DNA of 64,000 bases, taken from NCBI GenBank assembly GCA_900074885.1, contig FJUW01000018.1, positions 69,748 to 133,747 of the forward strand, in the 5' to 3' direction. The notes below the pieces were generated by a model. It saw nothing but the letters and a program-made list of their open reading frames with translations, did not search any database and was not told the origin of the DNA. Source of the stretch: Rhynchosporium graminicola. Taxonomy: Eukaryota > Ascomycota > Leotiomycetes > Helotiales > Ploettnerulaceae. Shown here one piece after another: positions 34,953 to 45,989 of the stretch; positions within the stretch are counted from its first letter, which is position 1, and every line of letters starts with the position of its first letter. A program made the position numbers and the translations under genes.

Positions 34953-35666
34953 ATTGCCGGGACATACATGCGATAATATGTTACCAATCATAAACCCTTT
35001 CATTTGAGCGCTGGCGTTTGGGAGAATCTTTGAGTGAGCGCTTTTCTGTCTGGTATTGTCATGTTTGTAGATAGTAATGTCTCTTCTCTTCTCTTTTCAC
35101 TTTGCCCAGCACATAATATTCTGTTTTCTTTTTCATCGGTTTAGCTAGCGGTACTGCAGTACATCATGACCGAGTCAGCTAGTAGCATATGTACTATAGA
35201 CACGGATGGGTTGCATCAGGTATGGCGCGGTGAAAATAAATTCAAAGGTGCTCATCCGCCGACATGACTTTAGCGTTTTATTTTTATTTATACTGCACCC
35301 TCCTGACGTGCATTTAGTGTTATGTTCTACAACTATCCGATTCAGCAACCATATCCAAGAAATGAGCACGATGAGAATTATGTTCAGTTGTGATAGGACA
35401 TACATGTTTCTGTTGCTGTTTTTACAACCAATGCAAATTACATCTAAGCAGGTCCCTAGCACCCCACTTTCCTTCGCCATCGTTGTCCACTAAGCGTACA
35501 CGTTATCATCCAAAACGCCTGTTAGTGGTCGACTTTCATCCAAACAGTCCTCCATATCGTCCGTCTAATGTAATGTGAAAAGTTTCAAACATACCCTTTA
35601 CACACAGTACGAATTAGCTTTCTCCGGAGGTACCAAAACTATGTTGCATAAATAATATTGAGGAGG
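34953..35666. other. Convergent intergenic region, nothing recognised
   Basis: 3' flanks of the exchanger and GID5 genes. AT-rich in parts, as expected of 3' regions; no gene. Confidence 0.6.
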
Positions 35667-38600
35667 TCAGAACGCTTGCCTTATCTGCCATGTAGCAGAC
35701 TTGGCCCTCTCGCGAACATTCAACTCCGGATCGTGCTGCTCTAACATATCGATTTTGGATAGGAAGCCGAGTTTCTTCAGCTCGTTGGCGCGTTGCGCGC
35801 ACGCTTGGCCATCACTCGTATCCTCCATCCAGGTTAGATTTATGACTAGCCAGCAGAGCACTAGTCGGACTTCGACGTTCGCGTGGTTGAATTGCGGAAC
35901 GAGGAGTTTTAGTAGTTCGGTTTGGGAGATGACGAGTTGTCGGTGACGGGGTACGCTCGCTGCCATGTGGACTAGGATGTACCCGACGGCGATGATGATC
36001 TCGGCCTGCGGAGGTAGAATTTTGCGCTCATTTTTCGGTAAGCCACGATTGTAGTAAGGATTGATCATCTTTGGCTTTAGTTTCGAGGTGAGGATCTCGA
36101 ACACGCGGTCTTGACCTAGAGCGTTGAAGAGAAAATCAATCATTTCTGTTGTATCAGCAACGCCGCCTGTACCCGCACCGCCAATGAGGTTGCGGATAAA
36201 GTCTAGTCCTTGTTCCTGGACTGCGATATCGTCTTTGCGTGCTCGCCTCGCAGGATTGGTTTCCGCGTCTCGAAGGGCAGCTAAGCGAGCCTCCGCCTGT
36301 TGAATTGACTTGCTTCGACTGCTTGGTCGAGAGTTAATGCGGCTGAATGCTGCGTCGACCTGTTCTTCGAACTGATCCATGATCACATCTTCGTTCATCT
36401 CAGCATTCCTAATATTGTCCTTGTCGAATCTAGCTTGCGCATTGAATAGCGCTTCGTCTTCGGTGTCATCACAGATTAGCTGTACTAGCCAGCCTGGACC
36501 CATTTCTTCGAGACATAGTCTTTTCATATTATTGCCGGCGCCGTGAACCAAGTGCTTTAGTGACCAGACTGCGTTGAGTCGTAGTTTGGCATTCATGGAC
36601 CGAGCGTGCCCACAAAGTACTTTGATAGCACCTGCTTCGGAGATAGGCTGAAACTTCGTTAGTTTACCCTCGACGCCAAATGCATAACAGAAACTCACCT
36701 CGCGCATAGGGCTGACATCCGTGACGAGATTGCATATTGCTGCCGTTGCGGCAATTTGTACTTCGACGTCTGGATGCTGAAGCAGTTGGAATACAGGGTC
36801 TGCAACTCCATTATCGATCAACGTGGTGCGTAAAATACTAACAGAGCGAGACAGGGCACGAACTGCCCCACAGGCCGCAATGAGAACCTCTACCGGATTT
36901 GTTCCATATTCTCCCTTTGATTCTTCGTCACTTGAGCCGTCGGGTGACTTGTCGGACTTCTTCTTGGACTTCACCGACGGCTTGCGTGGATTTTCGATCA
37001 TCGATGACACTATATAAGGCATGATCCCTTGTTCCACAGCGGCTTTCCGGTATTCGTCTTTGAAAGGAAGCAGTGCCGCAAGAGCCTTGAGTACACCCTC
37101 TCGCACCTTGATCTTGTGTGATAAGGCAGGAGATTGACCATTTTCGCCCAATTGTGGCCCTTCGGCACTACCTCCGTTCTCGTCTCCATGTGGTGACCAC
37201 GGACCTGATCCAAATGGCTTCGGCGCAGGATCATATGATAACTTTAGCATCTTTGAGAGCTTACTAACAACACCTCCATCAAAGGCAGCCTTCTGTAAGA
37301 ACTCGCTATCTGTGATTAGCATTGCAAGGATGAGTGGCGCTCGCTCTTTGACCGTCTGATATCTTGCCATACTTTCTTGTTCTTGCAGACTATCATCAGA
37401 TGTCAAGAGAGGGATGTCATCTCCAAGCATTGAAACCAGAAGGGGAACTAAGAGAAGCCCAAGAGCAGTTTCTCTTGTTTTATTTGTCAGGCCCGCTCTG
37501 TAGAGAACGGTTAAAACAGAAGCAGCCGTGAGTCGTTCCATACCATTTCGCAGCTTGAGAAGCAGTAAAAGATACGCAATCAGCGGGCTTTCCGCGTCTT
37601 CTATGTCAGGAGCCGATGAGTCTTGTAGATCTTCACATTTCTGCGAGTCTGTCCAATTTGATGTCGAGACATTATGTTTTGGTCCAGATCGACCACTGCG
37701 AGCCAAATTTGGATTCGAGTTGGAAGTTCCGAGAGGTGGGAAAGCAGATGATTGAGCACCTGGTGTTTTGAGCTGGCGAAGGGGGACGGAAGGCAATAAA
37801 TAATCAATTGCGTTAAGCTGACTCTGACGCACACTTAATCCGGCTTGATTGAAAGCATTCCAAGCCGCACGAGCATTTTGACTACCAGGACATTCAGTCG
37901 ACAGGGACATGGGGAATACCGCTAATATGGATGGAGACAAGAGTAATTGGGACGCTCTACACTTTGAGTCGGCAATAATAGCTGCGATTGCTTCCAGAAT
38001 GACGGAAAGCTTAGCGTTATCTGGAGCAGCCTCCGGAAAGAAATCCTGTAGGCCATCTTTCTGAATCTGTATCTCTGCACCGGGTAGGACCAATCCATCG
38101 GCAACCACGAAGGCTGCTAGTTTCGTAGCAAGAGCATCAAGGACACCCGAATTTGCTAAAGCCACTTGATGGCGTTCCTCTCGGCAGGTCTGAGCAATTA
38201 GACATGCAGAGAGTGTTATCTGCGTTTGGACACTCGAGGATATTGACGTTTGGGACAATATTTGGCATAGCGAACTCAGATTCTGGCGTGTGAAAAGACT
38301 CTCCGCTATTGCAATCGTGCTCAGTGGATGGGTTTTGGAAGTTAATGCTGCTGAATCTGCCAGGTTTGATAGAGCTCGGAGGGAGGTCAGTACCAATTGC
38401 GAAGGATTGCTGGAAGGACAGAGATTTGATAGGATGGCCGGTAATGAAGACGCTGCTTGCAGAGTGGTAAGAAATGGCGGACCTCCTTGTAAGACAATCA
38501 GCATGTTTCCCAAAGCAGAACATTGTTGCAAATACCTAAAGCAACACTTGCAAGCACCTGCAGACCTTGCAGTCTAACCTCCTCCTCCTCAAACAGGGGC

Positions 38601-38818
38601 CTTGATGCGAAGCTACAATCATACGCCTTCCCATCCTGTTTACTGCCAGATTTGTTGAACGCTAAACGGACTACAGGTTCGATAACACTCTGCGTGATAG
38701 CCAATTCCTTCCTTAAGGGGTTCCCAACAATCTCATTCTTCAAGGCCCTCAGCGTTGTGATTTGCTCGGGAGGGGTCCTGGCATTCTGGATTTGTGCAAC
38801 CCAGGGCTGTCTAGCCAT
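35667..38818 (-). CDS. gid5: Gid5/Vid28-like armadillo-repeat protein (ARMC8 homologue), 1016 aa
   Basis: Exons, right to left: 38536-38818, 36699-38485 and 35667-36647. The first intron (38486-38535, 50 bp, CTGAT branch) joins LASVALG to GPPFLTTLQ. The second (36648-36698, 51 bp, ACTAAC branch) is in frame, so the unspliced ORF stays open. The whole protein is helical repeat. Clear ARM-like units include VLIAACGAVRALSRSVSIL, VEVQIAATAAICNLVTD and KLRLNAVWSLKHLVHGA, and VEVRLVLCWLVINLTWMED lies near the end, the pattern of ARMC8. Gid5 is the scaffold of the GID/CTLH E3 ligase that binds the substrate receptor Gid4 for degrading gluconeogenic enzymes. Assignment is by recalled resemblance. Low-complexity Lys/Ser insertions (SVKSKKKSDKSPDGSSDEES) are likely loops. 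Confidence 0.85.
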
Positions 38819-39865
38819 TATGGAAGATTGAAGGATATGCTAATGTGGCTCATACAAGCATTCGAGGTCGGTGCTGTAAGGCTGGGCGTGTTCTGTAAGT
38901 ATTGTTATGAAATTGGGCCGGCCTTTGGTCGAGCGGTATCGATGATAAAGAGAAACGGACGAGTATTAAGTATCAGCGAGCTCACTTTGTGGATGCTTGC
39001 GCCTGGATTTGTATTCCAATGGATGGACAACGATGATGAGTTGAATATTTGCTGTTGTTGGAATAAGTAGGCAGTGCGTTGTATTGTAATTCAATGTATT
39101 ATGGGAGAAGTGAACTTTTGGTAAGATTCCTCTGTGTAGCAGTCGCCGTCGGCAGTTCAGCCTTGTCATCTGCATCCACCAGCACATACCTACCTAAGGT
39201 AGCTGTCGTAGATAGCCGCCACTATAGCCGCATCACATTCACTTGGAAAAAGCCCCTGCAGACCCAGCTGGTGCCAGCTCTATTACTGACTGATCACCCA
39301 GGTATATACTTACCATAACACGCCTGTTTCAATTTGACTTTCTGACTATTTTGAACTATCCTAAAATATCCTACCTACGGACCCGAAGATGTAAAACTGA
39401 CCAACGAGACCGTGGCAATTTCCTCATGGGTAGATAATCCTCATTTCACTTCTTTTCTTTATCATTTAGCTTTGGTACTTGAAGCGATTCCAGCTAGCCC
39501 CGTTGTACCGAGAGATTTGCATTGAAATTTCAGTCGTCGACTATTGATTGGCGCGGCGCAGTTGTGACCGCACTTCCAGCTGCATCGCATCGCATCCCGC
39601 GAGTTAAGACAACAAAACAAAACAAAACAAAACCAACGACGTACCATCGCACATTAAGCATTCGGCAGTCTCAAAGTACGTACCTGCCCTACTTTACCGG
39701 CCTTCATGCATCGTACTGCATACTACTTGTAGATAATCGAGATCTCGCCATTAAGAACCCGTTCCTGCTCCATCTTCGCATCCCACTCTCATTCTCGTTC
39801 GTTCTTTCCTCCTCTTGATCAGACTGGAATCAGCGGGATTCTACAATGACTTCTCTTGCAAGACA
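38819..39865. other. Divergent promoter region of gid5 and the cyclin gene
   Basis: About 1 kb, no gene. Contains an AAAAC tandem repeat (about 39609-39633). A short upstream ORF at 39846-39872 is listed separately. Confidence 0.6.
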
Positions 39866-39872
39866 ATGCTGA
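39846..39872 (+). promoter_or_regulatory. Upstream ORF overlapping the cyclin start
   Basis: ATG at 39846 begins an eight-codon ORF (MTSLARQC) ending TGA at 39870-39872. It is out of frame with and overlaps the main ATG at 39866 by seven bases. If the transcript starts upstream, scanning ribosomes would meet this ATG first, which could reduce or regulate cyclin synthesis. Confidence 0.45.
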
Positions 39873-41085
39873 AGTCGTTGCCAAAGCACAGAGCATCGCC
39901 TGTTACCTCACCCATCTTCCATTATGCGCCGAACTCACAATCTATCCCATCTTCACCATTGTCTCGAAGGAACTCAGACACTAGGCAGAAAGGCTCTGTT
40001 CCCTATCGCACTCCGCCACAGAGAGCGCAGGTACAATATGCGGACGCTGCAACTCAGTGGAGTCCCATCATGAATACGAAGGCCGCTCCACCTGTCGAGC
40101 CGACTGCATCTTTAAAAAATGAGAAGACGGCGGAGGAATCAAATGTTCCAGTATCAGCTATCGCCCCTTCTCTACCCCCCTCCCCCCACAAACCCGCTTT
40201 ACAACCCGAATCCCCTGGACTGAAGAGACGGCAGTCTCAACGCACGGTCTCGTCCATACCTTCATCGACAACCCAGACGATTCGCACGAAACGACCAAAG
40301 GCAGACCTGGAACCAAAAGTGTTGCCTACGGAATATGAGTTTTGTGCCGTGGAAGATATGGTCATCCTGATCGCAGATATGGTACAGGAGCTTGTGGAGA
40401 CCAACGATAGATTGCCTCTTCGGAGCGGTGTCCTTACAAGATTTCATTCTAGGTATGTGGTCACCTACGGCTATGACGAATCATCAGGCTGACCTTTCAA
40501 AGAACACCTCCCGGTATATCTGTTCTAGACTACCTGCAAAGACTTGCCAAACATGCCACTCTTACACCACCTTTACTACTCTCCATGGTCTACTACATTG
40601 ATCGTCTTTGCTTGCTCTATCCAGCGTTTACAATCACCACACTCACAGTCCATCGGTTCCTGATAACGGCGGCAACGGTTGCTGCTAAAGGTCTTTCTGA
40701 TTCTTTCTGGAATAACTCCACATACGCTAGGGTCGGGGGGATTAAGATCGCCGAGCTTGGATTGTTGGAACTAGACTTCCTGTATAGGGTTGATTGGAAA
40801 ATTGTTCCAAATCCAGAGGCCCTTGTCGACTACTACAATGGGTTGGTGGAAAGGTCAGATAGATATGTGCTTGAAAGTGATTCGAGCTCAATAGACGAAG
40901 ATGGAGATGACGAAGACGACAGTAATGACTTAAATGGTTCGGGTTCGGAAAATAAGGTGGAGACTTCACCGCATTCTACAACTGATACGAAGTGGAAGGC
41001 CTGGATGTATGATGTATCTACAAACAAAGATGGAGATCGAACAGACGCGGGTCACAAAGACAGGGATCAGGAAAGCAAATCCTGA
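39866..41085 (+). CDS. Pho80-like cyclin (Pho85-type CDK partner), 389 aa
   Basis: Exons 39866-40452 and 40503-41085, 50-bp intron. The frame is open upstream to about 39815, but the first in-frame ATG is 39866. The N-terminal 150 residues are Ser/Pro-rich with basic patches and likely disordered. The cyclin domain (about residues 165-320) contains VLTRFHSR, ISVLDYLQRLAKHATL, PPLLLSMVYYIDRLC, TVHRFLITAATVAAKGLSD, NNSTYARVGGI and ELGLLELDFLYRVDWKI, the Pho80-class signature. An acidic tail follows. Pho80-type cyclins activate Pho85 kinase and restrain the phosphate-starvation response; in Neurospora the equivalent is PREG. Other Pho85 cyclins of this class have different targets, so the exact role is inferred. 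Confidence 0.88.
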
Positions 41086-41661
41086 TGAACCATGGAAAGG
41101 TTATCTATCATATGGCGAAAGACGAGTTATACCCACTTCGATTTTCTTTGGCAGCATAGGGAGGTGGGAAATGGCGTTTAATGCATACTGGGATTTGGAG
41201 CTAGCCATATTCGAGACGTCATAGAGAACAAAGCAACTCGAGGAAATGGCGAACTTTGCTTGGAAACACGATTGCAGCAACATTAAAAAGAATGTTGACT
41301 TCGTTCTCTTCCTCTCGCTTACCCTGTAGGTGATCTGGCGCAGGAGATGGGCTGTGCTATATCGTGACTGTAAATATAGGCAATGGAAAATGAAATCTTA
41401 AAATGAACGTCCTTCTCAAGCTATTCAAAACGGCAACTTTCCCTGGGAGGTCCGGTAAATCATGTAGAAACAGAGTAAACCAGATATTGACCCTAGATAC
41501 TCTACCTAACCGAACCATGTTAGCCTTGTATTTATGCCTGAGGTTCGAAAGCGAGGCTGAAATGTATTCAAGCCTCACTTGCAGCCATCTCAAGGTCCCA
41601 TGAGTACCTTCCTCCACCGAACCCCTCCGCCTCACAAACGCCCAGTTGAACCGCAGCAAAT
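41086..41661. other. Intergenic, nothing recognised
   Basis: Between the cyclin and EMC10 genes, both on +. Holds the 3' region of the first and promoter of the second. Confidence 0.6.
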
Positions 41662-42316
41662 ATGAGGCTTCCATCAGTACTCCTCGCTTTGTGTGCCTCA
41701 GTCCTAGCAATCGAGACCGACCTAACAGACAGCACAACAGTCTACATTCAACCCATAACCTCCAAATCGGCACCTCTCGCCTTAGCCTCCATAAATTTCA
41801 ATCCCTCGACCCTATCTTCGAAAATCCTCTCCTATGAAGCGCCATTCTTTGACTCTGATGAAAACTCCTCCAGACTACTACGTGTAGGGATCTTCGACCC
41901 CACCACCTCCACCTGGAAATCCTCCACCTCAGTCACTTCCGTTGAAACATTCGCGAAAGGGTATGCGCCGACGATAGTGCTGAATCTCGATGCGCAAGGT
42001 GGAGTCGTGGGGGTCAGCTGCAAGAGTAGTGCTATTGATGCGGGTCAGACGCGAGATTTTGGTCCGAAGGTTATGGTTAGGAGGATGAGTGAGGGTGCGA
42101 AGCCGGTTTTCGGAAAGGCTGTGGTGTTGAATCCTGAGGGGAAGGTGGAGGAGCCTCCCATGGAGAAGACGCTACTACAGAAATATTGGTGGGGTGAGGT
42201 TTTTTCTGTCTCCTTGTTGTTCTGCCGTAAGGCCTTTGGGATGAATGAGGCTGACTTGGTGTATAGTTCTTGCTGGTGGTGTCGTGATCATGCTTACTAC
42301 TGGTGGTGGAGAATAG
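41662..42316 (+). CDS. EMC10: ER membrane protein complex subunit 10 (EMC10-like), 193 aa
   Basis: Exons 41662-42193 and 42267-42316; the 73-bp intron (GTGAGG..TATAG) joins LLQKYWW to VLAGGVVIMLTTGGGE, a classic EMC10 end. The N-terminus MRLPSVLLALCASVLA is a signal peptide. A lumenal beta-rich domain (VYIQPITSK.., YAPTIVLNLDAQGGVVGVSC) is followed by a single C-terminal membrane helix. The 50-base last exon is essential: without splicing, the frame would run into a false tail. The EMC inserts tail-anchored and multi-pass membrane proteins at the ER. The signal-peptide, lumenal-domain and membrane-tail layout supports the call. Confidence 0.82.
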
Positions 42317-43344
42317 GTTTGTTTTTACTGTACTTTGTAATTGGAATAAATCAATGTATAATTCGTGCAAGAAATCAGACACTCGGAGGTTGTCTTACAT
42401 CTTGCATTGTGAAGAGTCTGGCTCGTCATTGCAAAGCTGCCGACTCGGGGAGCAAAAAATCTTGCATTTGCTCAAGGTATGTCCATTTCCCTCCGATCGG
42501 GCACTCTGAGACCGTAGTATGATTACACTGGATCATGAATTTCATGTCCGTACTCGAAGGAGTTTGATGCCACGATGTGTGAGTGTGGACCTTGTATTCC
42601 AGTCCGCATTCTAGCAACATCATTTCTATCTTGTTCAATAAGTGTTCGTTCGGTTGATTGTATATTCCTGTAGCCAATCAGAGAGAGTCAAAGGAAAACA
42701 ATCATATGGAGGTTTGGGAAAGATAAGTCAAGGATTGGTATCTGCTAATACTATAGCTGAGCATTGACTATCACGGCAGAATCATTCCTGAAACTCTATG
42801 TCAGATTTTTGCTACGATATTACTCTGTACTGTCTTCGAGTAAGTGCAATTTTGCCCCTAGGTTTGTGTAAACACAGCATCTGATAACTTAGTAGGTAAG
42901 TTTCAATAGGTTAACGTCTTCAGTCGTTGCTCTGTACTAGTGCAGGTAGCAGCAGCTGGTTCTGTACTCGAACATTGGAATTGTAATACTTATACCAACC
43001 AGTTCAAACAAACTGTTTGGTAAATACCACACAAATTCCAAATCAGCTTCACCCTAGTTCATATGTGCTCTTGAGAAGGAATTGTGGAACTCCATGGAAT
43101 TCCCAGTTAAATCCCACACGCTTGACTGTCCAATCAAAGCTAGTGCTGTCAGAAAGGAACCTAGAAGGGAAGGCCCGTGCCCTCGGCGGGCTGCTGCTGC
43201 CCTGCAAGCTGCCCCTCGCGTTGAGTGTGTGAACGCGACCTTACGCTCTCAGGCTCCCCTCCTTCCAAATCAGACAACCCCAATCAACTTTCTCAACTAC
43301 AACCAAAAAAACACAAGACCATACCATCAAACTTTCAACAAAAA
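42317..43344. other. Intergenic, nothing recognised
   Basis: About 1 kb upstream of chz1. No coding frame; no repeat beyond short A-rich runs just before the chz1 ATG (a typical fungal leader). Confidence 0.6.
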
Positions 43345-43788
43345 ATGGCTGACCAATCCGAATCTGCAAACACCGGCATCGCGGACAAGGGAAAAGGCAA
43401 GGGCGTCGCCGAGCCTCAGCAAGACTCAACCATGGACGTTGAGGACAGCTCCAGTGATGAGGAGGTCGAAGTTGAAGTGAGTGTCATATCTAAAAAATAA
43501 TATCAGCATACCTGATTAACACTTCTAACAGGACGATATCGCTGGTAAGGTATCACATTGCACTTTCTTAGGTAATCACCTAACGAACAAACAGAGGATC
43601 AAGAAGACGAGGAGATCGACCGAGGCAACATCCTCCCATCTGGACGCCGCACTCGTGGTGTCCAGATCGACTATGCCAAGGCAGCTGAGCAGATGAAGGC
43701 GGCTGGCGAGATGGAGGAGGATTCTGAGGATGATGGCGACTTTGAGGAGCCAGTTCAGGATTCCGATTCTGAGATGAAGGACAAGTAG
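43345..43788 (+). CDS. chz1: Histone H2A.Z-H2B chaperone Chz1, 112 aa
   Basis: Exons 43345-43476, 43532-43544 and 43595-43788, introns of 55 and 50 bp. The middle exon is only 13 bases (GACGATATCGCTG) and restores frame between the acidic tracts. The protein is short, highly charged and probably disordered. The CHZ motif is plain in exon 3: EEIDRGNILPSGRRTRGVQI then DYAKAAEQM, flanked by acidic stretches (DEEVEVE, EEDSEDDGDFEE). Chz1 delivers H2A.Z-H2B dimers to the SWR1 remodeller in the nucleus. Length (yeast Chz1 about 153 aa) and motif agree. The start is in MADQSESAN after an A-rich leader. Confidence 0.93.
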
Positions 43789-44550
43789 ATGTCTGCGCTG
43801 AAGAATGTGAGGGATTGGGTGGATAGTGATTGGATCTTTTCGAATAGTGGCTTTCGACCCTCTGTGGTGGAACTTTGCGATCGACAAGTCTTCCGCTTCA
43901 GTTGCACTTGCATGTTTGCTAGCTGGCAAGCTCCAAAAACGCCTTCCTCTGTTCGACTTCCACTGGATTCTATACGTACCTACTTTCTCTAAATTATCGA
44001 TAGCCCGACAAAAGTTTCCCTACGATATTGATTGCATTACGAGGGTATATGATTTGACGACTGGGCTGATTTGGGAGACCGACGACGACATGCATATGGG
44101 TGGAGGGACGGAAAATTACTCCTAAGCATACTCTTTGTTGGCATGCATCACTTTCTTCAATAGAAGATCAAATATGAGCACATCGGGATACTAATGCTGT
44201 GATGTTTTATCGTCGTGAGTCTTCAATCAGTAAAGTAAACACGACAACCGATTTATCTTCATTGAAAGTAGCCGAGAACACAGTAAAATTGGATCATGCG
44301 CAAATTAAGATATTCGAATCCTGCATTTCTACTATCAATTGACGCCATCAAATTGTAACAAAGGAAAACTAACTGCTTGAATAACAGCAATCTCAAAAAT
44401 CCTGATCTCGATTTTTCAAGCACTCAAAAGATCTACCTAACGACTGGCCGGCTGACCTCCCGAAGAACACATCTCTAAACCGCGCTATACCTTTTGCCTA
44501 AGTAACCATTGACCTTTCATTCCAGGCAAGTTTCTGGAGCACAACTCACA
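43789..44550. other. Intergenic, nothing recognised
   Basis: 3' region of chz1 and promoter of bet1. Short open frames immediately after chz1 show no coding character. Confidence 0.6.
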
Positions 44551-45638
44551 ATGGCTTCAAGGTTAGTTTATTCCTGTCACTTTGCTCATCTACTCGATGC
44601 CATATCATATCCCAAAGCAAAAAATAATAATAAAAAAATACACATATACATTCCTCGCGCCTTCTTTCCAGCGGGTTGGCGCGGCTGAAGCTTGTCGTAT
44701 ATGGAACGCCTCTATCAAGCAGACCTCCATCCACGCCGCCTTCAGCTCCTCTGTCTCCTATCCTTCAATCCCGCGTTGAAACGGTGTTTGTGTTTGTTCA
44801 TTTACTCTCCATCCACTGACCTCTTCCTCCGCACAGCAGATTCGGACCCTCCTCGCTCCATCAACGGGATCCGCGAAGCGCGCTGTTCGAAGGGTATCAT
44901 CCTGGTGGCGCAGGCGCAGGTGCGGGAGGAGGTGCGAATGCGAGGAGTAATGGAAATGGCAGTGTGAGCCCGAATCGCTATGCCGGTGGTGGGTATGGGT
45001 ATTCTGGTGGTGGTGGAGGAGGAGGAGCAGGAGTAGATGCTCAGGCGTATAGACCTGCGACGCCGAATAAGAGGTTTGTTGCCTTTTTGTTTTATTTGAG
45101 AGGGGGAGTGAGATGGGCGGGGAAGAGATGAGGGGACGAGATGGAGGAGGGAGGGGGAATGCGCATGGGAAATGGATTCGGGATGGATCTGGATTTGGTC
45201 ATTGCTTTTAAGAAATAATGCTAATGCGGAACGACAGAGGTCAATACAGCGACGCAGTCCTGAACGAACTCGAAAGCCAGAATGACGGACAGGTTGAAGG
45301 CATCTTGGGGAAAGTGCGCCAGCTGAAAGACGTATGTCCTCTTTTTTGAATCGTCAATCAATCCTCCACTCGCTTCTCTCTCTCTAGACCCCTCCCCTAT
45401 TCTGACCTATCAAGTCTCTAATGTGTTCACTCAGATGACGATGGCCATCGGCGACGAGATCCGCGAATCCTCCGCTCTAGCAGAGAAGATGAACGATTCG
45501 TTTGATGGGACGCGATTGAGACTGAAGGGCACGATGAACCGTATGCTTGTTATGGCTGAGAGGACAGGTGTGGGCTGGAAGGTGTGGTTGCTGTTCTTTG
45601 CCGCGGTGGGGTTTCTGTTCTTTTGGGTTTGGATATAG
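44551..45638 (+). CDS. bet1: ER-Golgi SNARE Bet1, 180 aa
   Basis: Exons 44551-44561, 44840-45073, 45238-45331 and 45435-45638. The first exon has only 11 coding bases (ATGGCTTCAAG) followed by a 278-bp intron; the others are 164 and 103 bp, long for this genome. The spliced start reads MASRFGPSSLHQRDPRSALF, the conserved Bet1 N-terminus, which justifies the tiny exon. A Gly/Ala/Asn-rich linker precedes the SNARE motif (LNELESQNDGQVEGILGKVR, LKDMTMAIGDEIRESSALAE, KMNDSF) and a C-terminal tail anchor (VWLLFFAAVGFLFFWVWI). Bet1 drives fusion of COPII vesicles with Golgi membranes together with Sec22, Bos1 and Sed5. Confidence 0.93.
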
Positions 45639-45989
45639 ACTTGCTTTCTTGGAGGCTGATAGAGAGGAGATGGGTGTGAGAGTGAGATGGAGCGATGCGT
45701 ACATTCTGTTGGAAGGAAAGTAAGATGACGAATGTGGCCTTTGGCATGGAGATTGGCGTTTGGACGCGTTAAGGAACAGGCATGATGAGATTAGGGAGGG
45801 AATATTTATAGACACCAGCATATTTCTGGGATGCTGGCATTCGGGCTGGCTGGTAATACAAGTTTCGATTCTTCCGTTTGGGTATCTATCTATAACCATG
45901 ACTGCTACTCGCTATACTTATACAGTCAGTCCTTCAAGCAGTCATTCTGCAACTCGAATTGCACCACAACCTTGTCACTCCAGCTCCAG
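45639..45989. other. Convergent intergenic region
   Basis: 351 bases between the bet1 and apc15 stops. Nothing recognised. Confidence 0.6.

Noticed and set aside
39815..39865. Upstream extension of the Pho80-like cyclin
   Set aside because: Starts with TTG; the first in-frame ATG is 39866.
44692..44967. Open frame covering the first intron of bet1
   Set aside because: It is out of frame with the SNARE; splicing from 44561 to 44840 gives the conserved Bet1 start.
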